Source: Sinotaia quadrata (taxonomy: Eukaryota; Mollusca; Gastropoda; Architaenioglossa; Viviparidae). Taken from it: 64,000 bases of DNA. Every line of letters begins with the position of its first letter. Positions within the stretch are counted from its first letter, which is position 1. The notes beneath the pieces are model-generated. The model was not told the origin of the DNA and did not search any database. It was given only the letters and a program-made list of their open reading frames with translations. Both the position numbers and the translations under genes were made by a program. Positions 52,166-64,000 of this stretch are shown one piece after another. The DNA lies in assembly GCA_028829895.1 (NCBI GenBank), contig CM054178.1, positions 21,422,006 to 21,486,005 of the forward strand, read 5' to 3'.

Positions 52166-52316
52166 CTTCAATCCTAACACGACGTCATGACCTGATTTAC
52201 TATCCCTATAAATAAATACAAGAACAGTCCTGTCCTTCAATCCTAACATGACGTCATGACCTGATTTACTATCCCTATAAATAAATACAAGAACAGTCCT
52301 ATCCTTCAATCCGGGA
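52166..52316. repeat. 69-bp tandem duplication containing TGACGTCA
   Basis: cttcaatcctaacatgacgt begins units at 52166 and 52235, with a third start at 52304. The second copy has a perfect CRE palindrome at 52249-52256; the first has CGACGTCA. Confidence 0.93.
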
Positions 52317-52599
52317 TAAATTCCCTCGCAAATTTTTTAATCACTTTTATACAGCGATGTATGTATTATTAATATTCAACGCGTGCATATAGCATGCAAT
52401 GCTTAATAAGAAAAAAAAACATCTCAGATTTTAAACGCATACAAATCCACAAATAGTGCATCGCTAAATCGGTGTGTTGCTGCTTTCAACCGTTGCTGTA
52501 TGACGTGCCATCAGTGGTTTTAGGTAACTTCCGTTTTTTTGAACTATCGGCGATTTCCCAGTGAGGGGAGAAATAAATTAAGTTATAGCGTTGCTTGCC

Positions 52600-52601
<2 letters not shown>
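52317..52601. other. Non-coding
   Basis: No ORF of interest; an A-run near 52410. Confidence 0.4.

Positions 52602-52668
<67 letters not shown>
52602..52668. repeat. (GT)n microsatellite
   Basis: About 33 uninterrupted GT units. Confidence 0.97.
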
Positions 52669-52671
<3 letters not shown>

Positions 52672-53223
52672 GAACATGCCGGACAGGGATTAAAAAAACA
52701 GAACATAAGTGGAATTTAAACGTATACTCTCTTCATACAAGAGATCCTGTTAAAACTACTTCAATATAATTTCAGAAATACTAAGAGATGTGAATGCCGG
52801 GAGCGAGATAAAAATGTAATAACGTCTGCTCGCCAGGAAATTGTTATTTAAAGTAAAAGGGTTTTAAAATACTATAATAGCTGTCACTGTCCTTACTGAC
52901 AGGGCTTTGGTAAGAAAGTAATTAAACGTCTTGTTATATTGTCGAGTACGGCTTTTAAAATATGACTAAAAATATTTCATTTTGGGGGGACTGACTAAAA
53001 CATTTGGCTATTAGAATAAACACTCTCTTAGAATTATTGTATGTAAAACGTAGTCCACGAGTCTACAACAGACGGGACGAAGTGAATAGTTCCAGGCATT
53101 TAGCCGATTTGGTGCAATCTTGTGCCTTGGCTTCAAGTCTAGGTCCTAAACTTGTATACATATCGTGTGTTACAACAGGGTACCGATTGCGACTCTCTGT
53201 ATCAACATTTCTTAGGAAGTCAT

Positions 53224-55869
<2,646 letters not shown>

Positions 55870-56350
55870 CTATTCTCCCACCTCCATCCCCTCGCCACGC
55901 CAAAGGACAGCTTCCCTACAACAGTTGTTGTGCCATTCCCGTCTTCCATAAGTTTAGTGCTGACAACTTTCCGAAGCCAGAAGTGGTGCCACTCACTAAT
56001 TCCCTGAATATATTGAGATGGTTTCTCTACACCCAAATTCCATTATGCTGAGGACAACTTCCTTACATTAGGATTGGTGCGATTCCCATCTTCCAGGAGA
56101 CAAATTCCCAACTCCAGCAGTGGCGCCATTTCCCAATTCCATAAGCATATTGGAGATGACTTTCCTACACTAATATTGGAGCTATTCTCAATTCTACAGG
56201 ACATTGGAGACAACTTCTAGTATTGGTGCTATTCCCGTATTCTATAAATACATAGAAAACGACTTCCTTACTCCAGTAATGAAGCCATATTTCTCAATTC
56301 CATAAGTATACTAAAGGTGACTTCCCTACACCAGTGGCGCCATCCCTTAA
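55870..56350. repeat. Degenerate ~70-75-bp tandem repeat
   Basis: Recurring blocks such as acttccctacac, agtggcgccattccc, aattccataagtatatt and gagatgac occur about every 70 bp. It is an old, diverged array. Confidence 0.78.
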
Positions 56351-58476
56351 TTCCATTAAATACAATGGAGACGATTTTCCTGTAACAGTATGTGCATTGT
56401 GTGCACAGCTGCTTGCTGGTCGTACGAACTTTATAATTCTAACCGTTGTCATCAAACGAGTTGCTAGACATCTCTGGTCGATCTATAACTCACCACGAAG
56501 GGTGCTACATACAATTATAAATAATCGGGTCAACAGTGTGGCCTGTGGGACCAGAGGCCGAGGCACAGCAGGGATTGTAATGAGCAAAGTAGCAACTCTT
56601 CCACTGTATGAATTTGACGAATAAAACTTGATGTATAAAACAATGTGGAAAATAGCACCATTGTAAAAGAATAGCACATGAGCTTCATGAATTCTTTGTA
56701 ATGAATAAGTATTAATACACCCTTAAAATAAAACATCATCACCATATCTTGAGATCTTTCTCTCATTTCATGCATTTCACATAGATAAAATTGAGTTTAT
56801 TTAAAACAATGTGGAGAAATATATTTATTTAAACAGCAAATGCGTTTCAAGACTTTTTTGGTACTGGTGAAAACAGAACGCCCCGTACAATAACAAAACA
56901 GTTCTTAAACTTCGGGTATAAACGCGCGATTGTGTTTTCAGTGATTCTATGCAATTCATGTTTAGTGAGCGAAGAATGCTATCAAATATTAAGGGAATGG
57001 GGGTGAATGTTGGAGGGTGGATTCTAACACGGATAATAACTCGTAGTCCTCCCACTTGTGTTGCGGCTTCTAGGTGCAAATCTGCCAATATTAAAAAATG
57101 TTTAATTTTTAAAAATAATAATAATATACCTTTGAAAAGACTAATAACAGTAGAGTTGAAATAGAATAGTTTAATTTCTTTAAACCCTATTCGACCCGAA
57201 TGTAATATACTACCTTGTTGTCTATAAGAAAAAAGAGAATAGTTCACAAAGTGCTCAAAGGGGACCAGTTTTACATCAAATAGACTTTGCCATACTATCC
57301 AGGACAATCTGTAGGAGGTGGGTTTGAAGGTTAATCATAATATATATATATAACTGTTCAGTAACATATAGTAGATGCATTCCATTAAACAATATACACA
57401 CAGAGACACACACAAACACGTTTACTTTTACTTTTAAATCAATCAAGAACTGAAACTTCAATGGGTTTCGAACAGGAAGAAGGGGTTCTGCGCATGTGCT
57501 AATGCTCGGTGAAAAAAAAAATAAGACTGATGAGAGATACAGTCACATATTCGCGTGAAATCAAAAGATTAGGTAGGAAAAGAAAATGTAATATTCTTCC
57601 CGCAAATTTCCGGTTTGGCTAGTAAGAAAACCTGTGGTGTTGTAACATACATCCTTGTGGTCCTTACTTTCTATGAAGCGGCGTCAAACCGGAACTACCG
57701 GACATGCAGCAACGGTAATTCTCCTTGATTGGCTGGCACTTCGCCAAGAATAAGTGGGGTTATGAATACGGGTAAACTGAAGGACTCGTTTACTGTCCCT
57801 ATCGACTACAATGAGCCACAAATAATGTATGGTCAGTAAGGCGTTACTAAAACAGGATTATGGAGGATCCTGTGCGTCACGTGTTGAAAGGAATTTTGTT
57901 AAGAAAACCTTTGAAATAGTTAACATTCTCGACACTCTTCTCATCATTTCAAAATTAAGCCGTCCAGTCGCGCCCATTAAACTCTAAATCCTGCACATAA
58001 TTTTAATCAGATGAAAACCCCAAGCCATGTAGGTTCTTTCAATGAATGAATCATTGGATTTTAGTTCTTGATGGCAACCACTAATGTCAAACCAATTCAC
58101 GAACTGAAATGTGTTTGCGCATGGAAAGCAAGGTCTTGTTGGTAATAAGTTAGCTCCATAATACTACAGTAAATTATATGTGGTTTTCGTAGCAGTAAAC
58201 TGTCAAAACCAAGAAACAAAATATGACAAAAAATAATTTGATTAATACACACGCACAAAGAGAGAGAGATTATTATCGATAATGGTTATAAATGTGGTTA
58301 AAACTGGTGGTAAATATGCACACACAAAAAAAAATAATTATCGGGGGGGGGGGTAAACTGTGTCAACACCTCTTGTTTAACACGAAATTCTCTCTCTCTC
58401 CCTCCCTCTCTCTCAAGAAATGTGTATTAAGCGGAGCATAGGAGAACATGATACTTATTCTCTGCAATTTTATTTG
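56351..58476. other. Non-coding, no supported gene
   Basis: A minus donor-like AAA|GTAAGG lies near 57667, with an inverted CCAAT at 57728-57732. The spacing is wrong for a promoter-exon pair. A G-run lies near 58341 and (CT)n-like DNA near 58390. Confidence 0.35.
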
Positions 58477-58612
58477 CAACAATAAATAAGTCAAGCACTA
58501 AATATCAAACTATCTGTCAGTGAGGAATCGATGCTAATATTCTGTAATCAATCCTATGCGCAACAATAAATAAATCAAGCACTATATATCACGATATCTG
58601 TCATTTATCGAT
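58477..58612. repeat. 83-bp tandem duplication, diverged
   Basis: gcaacaataaataagtcaag begins units at 58477 and 58560. Both continue with actaaatatca..tatctgtca. Confidence 0.85.
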
Positions 58613-58720
58613 CAGTTAATCTGTTTGTCGGAAAACATGAGGACAACACCAATGTAGGAAGGTATACAAAGAAACAGAAAGGGACAGAGACAACGAGCGA
58701 GACAGGGCGAGTGGTCTTAC

Positions 58721-58801
58721 CTTGACAGCCCTCACGTCTTTTTCCTCTATCATTGCTGACGGTCTGCGAGACCGACTCAGCATTGGCAGCAAATTCGACA
58801 T
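58721..58801 (-). CDS. Putative first coding exon (27 codons) of an unidentified host gene
   Basis: The minus strand reads ACCATG (A at -3), then 27 open codons (MSNLLPMLSRSRRPSAM...), ending RAVK at a strong donor AAG|GTAAGA (intron from 58720). It ends in phase 0. Basic plus Ser segments such as RRPS resemble kinase-site-rich N-termini. It lies upstream, in minus-strand sense, of the 85-nt exon at 43759, which opens in phase 0. I do not recognise the protein. Start context, open frame and donor are seen; gene membership is inferred. Confidence 0.55.
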
Positions 58802-60315
58802 GGTAACGGTTTGCTGTGTCTAGTTCCCAGAAACTCTTTAAAATATATGCAAGTACTTCTGTTCCAGTCTTTGAAACACAAGGCTGCACGCGCTGACACA
58901 GCAATTCAATAGGTGAATCTGGTATTCTTTGGAATTCGGTGGGTGCGATCTGGTGCGGTACAGCTCACGAGATGTGATGTGGCTGATTACAAGCGATCTG
59001 ACCCTCTAAACAAATTCCCTTAACTCGTTCGCTGTCCTCTTGGTAGTTCACTGAATATGGTATGGTTGTTGTGGCAAGCTCTGACATATGCACTCACTAA
59101 TAACCTTCTGCTTTGTCTTTGCCTTTATCATTCAACCGGCCTGTTTCGGTACTACCGGGAATTACCCACTGCGGATCCAACTCACATGAAATGCACTGAT
59201 GCTCTTAATAATAAATTCACTTTGGTATGATGTGTTTTTCGTTGCAATCCACTGCGCATGTATTGGTATGGTCCTAAGATATTCCTTACAAAAAGGTATG
59301 CACAAAAAAACCAATCCTCACTCTGTCTCAAGCTATACTGTCTATCTCTCAAAGTCGTCGGATTTCCGTGCACGCACGTAATGGTTGAAATGAGTAGTAA
59401 GAAAGGTGAAAAATGGCTTTGCAAGAAACAAACAGTTTTTCATTGAGTTAAATATTCAAATACTGCTCTTTGTTTTCCGAAATAAATCGAGATCAATGGA
59501 GGTTGTTTTTCCAATATTTTTTTTATTATTTCTACATGTGCACGTTTGCTCTGAAAGATTCGTTTAGCCACAGAGTCCAAAGAAAAACCTAAACGATGTC
59601 AATAAATAAAGCGATTCCGTTTATAGGTATGTGATTCCAAAATAAGAAAAACGACCTCTTGATTTCAGAAAACGATACCTCACCGAAATAATTCACAAAG
59701 TTTGACTCTAGACTGGTGTCGCTATAATTAGAAATAATTTAACGAACTGCTCTTATCGATGTCAGACAACGAAGTGTGTGTCCAGCTAAACTGGTACATT
59801 GGCGACAGTGAAACTAAAAGAATCAGAGACACTCGGAGTTCGTGTTGGATAAAATAAAAGAGTTGGGAGGGAGGCAGTCGAGATGGGAGGGGCAAAAAGA
59901 TATATGTATCATGTGAGCAGTAGGACATACTGCACTGACACGTGTGTATGTGTATAATTTATTATCGTTTGGATATAATATGGCACGGTGGTCGCATATC
60001 AAGCTTAGCCTAGTCAGTGTCAAATGGGAGGGGGCGGGGGCAGTAAAAAAGTATGCCAGGGGCAGCACGGGAAGGAATCTTAAACCTGTCGTGCGTGAGA
60101 CAAGCCTCCCACTTCTAGTTCTGTCACTCCGCTCCCCCCTTGCCCTTCCCAGGCGTCCCACCACTGTGCACCTCACCCCACTGTTGTCGACCCGGCTGTC
60201 AGCTAGTCTTTGACATTGTCATGCTGTCTGATGTTGCATGCTTTCGCGAGTCTAAGCATGGACAGGTAACTACAATCGCTTTCACCTTCAGATTCTGACC
60301 ACAAGGTAGGAGCAT

Positions 60316-60316
<1 letters not shown>
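58802..60316. other. Upstream region of the 58721-58801 exon
   Basis: 58802-58960 would be its 5'UTR or promoter in minus sense; no TATA box is evident. 59980-60230 is GC-rich with tandem gcccc / gggag words. It contains no ORF I can support. Confidence 0.4.

Positions 60317-60394
<78 letters not shown>
60317..60394. repeat. (CT)n microsatellite
   Basis: About 38 CT units. Confidence 0.97.
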
Positions 60395-60396
<2 letters not shown>

Positions 60397-60775
60397 GAAA
60401 ACAGAAAATAGTCGTCTTGTATGTCTATCTTTATATTATAGCCATTCCATAAAGAAATCAGCAAGATATGTTTCCTTTTATTTCTGAAGTATAACTGATA
60501 CGCTTCTGGTAACAGACTTAAAGTGTGTATTTTGTATTAGTATGTATGCTGCATAAATCTGCATATTCAGAAGAAGAAAAAGTACGCTAAATAAAGCAAA
60601 TCACGCAAGACACCATAAACATTTGTTAATCACGTGATCGGAGTAGAACACCCATGTCTAAAAAAAAAAAAGTGTGACTTCGCTTTAAGTTTTAAAAAAC
60701 AAAAATCAAAACCGGTTCAGGTGGTTAACCAAAAACGAGAGAGACGAAGACGATAAGAAACTTACAGGTGAGGAG

Positions 60776-60860
60776 GTCAGAGGTCGTCACGTCGAGACTT
60801 CACATCGTTGTCTTCCAGAAATTAGCTATTTGTACTTTCTCTTCAATTTTGGTGATGACG
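60776..60860 (-). promoter_or_regulatory. Candidate non-coding first exon with CRE-like promoter
   Basis: A minus-strand donor CACCT|GTAAGTTT occurs at 60768-60775. About 75 bp upstream in minus sense is ATACGTCATC, a CRE-like site near 60848-60857. It is the farthest upstream candidate 5' end for the putative minus-strand gene. No ATG-initiated frame reaches the donor. Inference only. Confidence 0.28.
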
Positions 60861-63418
60861 TATTTAGGGTTATGTAACTGTGAAAGCTAATGGGGGAAGT
60901 TCGCACAGGAATTCCAGTTTGGCCTGTGGTCACTTCCAATTTAAGAAATTAAAATAAGTGGAATAGATTTTTACGCTAATATGCCAACAAACAAATTTTT
61001 AGTGTCCCTAACACTTAAAATGAATGGGTGTGTCCACTTTCAGTTATGCAGGATACTGCTACTGAAAGTTAACCAACATACACTTTGTCACTGAAGAACG
61101 CCCACAGAGCGCCAGTATGCGCGATCAACAACATCCGAAATGCTTAGGTCTTGAACACATTATACGCACACGCACATAATACCCAGTAGAAAGCTTAAAA
61201 TCCAAATCAGCTAAATGATTTTGTGTCACTGAGTCGTTAATCAGCATATTAATTACAGTGTTTTTTTATCATCGTGCTCATGAACGGCCCCCCACTACCA
61301 TCACCACCCTTCTTTGTTTTCTATTTTTTTTTTTTTTTTTTTGCGGTGGTGGTAGTGGTGGTGGTGTTCTTCGTCTATATTACAATAAAAGGATAAGCTG
61401 GCCTTATTGTGCCACATACCACTATAAAGTGTTTGCGCACGCTTATGGGCAATATTTTATGTAATAATTGTATGTAGAATGTACACACGCATACTATAAA
61501 CTGTACACACATAATCTATAAATGCATATACACATACACAAATAAATATTGTGGTAGAGTAAATTTGCCTGTCCCTATTTCTAAACTTGATTATTATATA
61601 ATTTGTTAAAAGTAAGCATGACATGACCTGTGGGTACTTCACATGATGATATTTTTGTAAGTACAAGAGTTAAAATAACAACTCAGATAGCAATATGCTA
61701 GAACTTGCTGATGTCATCCGAACCAGTTCCAAGCGGATAAGTAGTTTTTCTGACAAACAGTCTCATACTATGATACTTGCTCATAATAATTCCATCCAAT
61801 GGGGATGGACCAAAAGTTACTTTGTTGAAGAAAGTTCTATATTCTGATCACTTTGATTTTTGACGTAAATAAAGTCCAGTCATAAAGGCGATCATTAGTG
61901 TCACGATTGGGGAGTCTCGTTTGACTGCTCCAATGTGTTTCTCTCTATCGAGTGAGTGGGCAGCTCTTGACCTGTGCCAGTAATACGTCGTCCTTAAGAT
62001 TTTACAAATGACACAAGACAGACACCATTGATGTTTGGGTGGGGCCTGATTTATTCTGTCCATGCAAAGGAACATTTTATTGCCTGTTCATGCGAGTGTG
62101 TGAATATGATGGTGATGAGTATTAGACAAACAAACGAACATAACGAAACAGTACAAATACGAACTCTTTTGCCCCTCTCAAAAACTAAAAACGAGATTCA
62201 GAAAGTGTGAATTTAGGTTTTATTAACCTAATGGGGCATTTCTCTTTCACACAGTGGTTAAATCAGTCATACACCTTTCCAATGTCATACATTGTCTAGG
62301 GAGGGGGGGAGGGTTATGAAAATGATGAAATTCAAAAAAGTGAAAATAAAAGTAAATACACTATTCTTATGTGGTAAATTGCACCGCTAACATGAAAAAC
62401 GATTCATACACAAAATAGACGTGGATTTACCACCATATTCAAGTTCCTATTACATATATATAATAATGACATAAATATCTGTCCAATAAGAATATGATTA
62501 AATGTTCTTATTCTTAAATCTGCTACGAAGTTCTAGGTGCGCTTTTGTCTTTTATAACCACTCACTTAGTACTGTCAATGTTCGAAGAGGAGTGACGTAG
62601 GTTGTAATGTCAACTAACAAAATTTGAAGGATGATGCAATTTCGTAGTGTTGCTCAAATCGCTGATTTGAAGAAGGATGACACACAAAATCATGGTATCG
62701 CTTACAACGTTGATTCAAAGATCAGTCCGCTGTCTTCCAGATTTCCCGTGTATGGGCGTATCTGTGGATTTTGGCTGATGCCAACCTTGGTAATTATTGC
62801 TGATTTCTCTGGTCGCCATGAAGACGGGGGATCATAGTGACGTCTGTCATTACTAGGTAGATCGTCTAGTGAACGTGTCCTCGCATCTATGGATGCAGTA
62901 CCTTTTGGATCTGTAGGACTCCAAACTTACCAACCCTCCAACCCCGGCATAGAACTTTCACAACAAAGTTCAAACTGAGAGACTGAATGACTCGTCTGTC
63001 ATTAACTGCATGCAAACGACTTTGCATACATAAACTGTCCTGAAGGGTGATTTTTTTCACTTCACCACGATGTATGCAAATTGCACAGGCTTGCTTTTAC
63101 TAACATTGAAAACTCGGAAACAAGTCAACACCGTCAAGCTACTTAAGAAAACTCAACCTGGTGCGTTCTGAAATTGACACGTATGCAGCTATAAAATAAA
63201 ATTCCCTTTTAAAGTAGTTTGCATTAGTAACCTTAATATATACATATTTTCTGATAATATCCAAGATTTTTGTCAACTCATTATTACAAAATACTTAATT
63301 AATAATTAACAATGAATAATTAATGGAGTTGGCTTATATTGTGCCTACCTACTAGGAATACAGGACATCAAATCTAAAAACAATAAATGTATAAAATGAG
63401 GTTTAATCAAGCAAGCAA
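60861..63418. other. Non-coding, no supported gene
   Basis: AT-rich with a T-run near 61324 followed by GGTGGTGGT. No domain is recognised in any frame, and there is no minisatellite. Confidence 0.4.
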
Positions 63419-63461
63419 GATGGATGGATGGATGGATGGATGATGGATAGATGGATGGATG

Positions 63462-63556
<95 letters not shown>
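63419..63556. repeat. (GATG)n then (GATA)n microsatellite
   Basis: GATG units pass into about 24 GATA units. It encodes the IYLSIYLS minus frame. Confidence 0.97.
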
Positions 63557-63559
<3 letters not shown>

Positions 63560-64000
63560 GTGGTTTTAGGATGGAAGATTAACCAAAGATTGTAACTAAT
63601 ATTAGTTATCAATAAATAAACAGTGAAATAATAACTTTCTTCTGCCACAGAACTCTGATTTTCTCAGAGTGTTATTGCCTATGCCAGAAATGTTCCCATT
63701 TTCTCTACGGATAGTATGAAAACGTCGCCTTCTATTTTCAGGAGTTTTCAAGAATATATCAAAGTAATTATAAACAGTGGTTTTGAATAGTGCTAATGTC
63801 GAGGCTGTTTTTTAATTTCAGAAATAGAAAATGAAGAACACTGCAAGATTGTCAGAAGTCATATTTATTATATTGAACTTTTTTTTCCTCTCCCTCATAC
63901 TGAACTGTATTCTTTTTTTAAACTATAGTCTCGGAGAGAACAACTATAATTTAACAACATCATATACCAACGATAATGCATTTATTAAAATAGCTGTCCT
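63557..64000. other. Non-coding, no gene seen
   Basis: AT-rich to the window end. Confidence 0.4.

Overview
This is a eukaryotic nuclear window. It has no operons and no dense coding. It carries long AT-rich non-coding stretches, dinucleotide and tetranucleotide microsatellites, about twenty minisatellite arrays, and a few short open segments bounded by GT..AG splice signals. Together with an RLE-type LINE fragment and a Gmr1-like Ty3/Gypsy element, this suggests an invertebrate animal. A mollusc or other lophotrochozoan is my guess from repeat style alone, at low confidence.

The one intact large gene belongs to a complete LTR retrotransposon at 27713-36071 (8359 bp, + strand). It has two 1547-bp LTRs in which I see no difference, a perfect 5-bp target duplication (acaac), a polypurine tract, and a single uninterrupted 1473-codon Gag-Pol frame. 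The domain order is Gag, zinc knuckle, protease, integrase, reverse transcriptase, RNase H. Integrase lies upstream of reverse transcriptase, which is the Ty1/Copia arrangement, while the domain sequences (H2C2, GPY/F, RT, RNase H) are of Ty3/Gypsy type. Among Gypsy elements this order is the mark of the Gmr1 group. The insertion looks very young and possibly still competent.

On the minus strand several short segments look like 5' exons of one large host gene that I cannot name. They are a Met-starting exon at 58721-58801, an 85-nt exon at 43759-43843, a 33-nt exon at 39437-39469, and a separate Met-starting exon at 1439-1670. The first three have compatible splice phases (0/0, 1/1). The last also ends in phase 1, so it could be an alternative N-terminus joining the same downstream exon outside the window. 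Possible non-coding first exons end at donors near 60775, 23284 and 3889, which hints at several promoters. The retrotransposon sits antisense inside this putative transcription unit.

The layout is: 0-26 kb, rich in minisatellites, with a decayed R2/R4-type LINE 3' end at 12420-13215; 26.5-48 kb, AT-rich and almost free of minisatellites, interrupted by the retrotransposon; 48-64 kb, again with minisatellites and long (CT)n, (GT)n and (GATA)n tracts. No tRNA, rRNA or CRISPR was recognised. Most short ORFs in the window are chance or repeat-derived.
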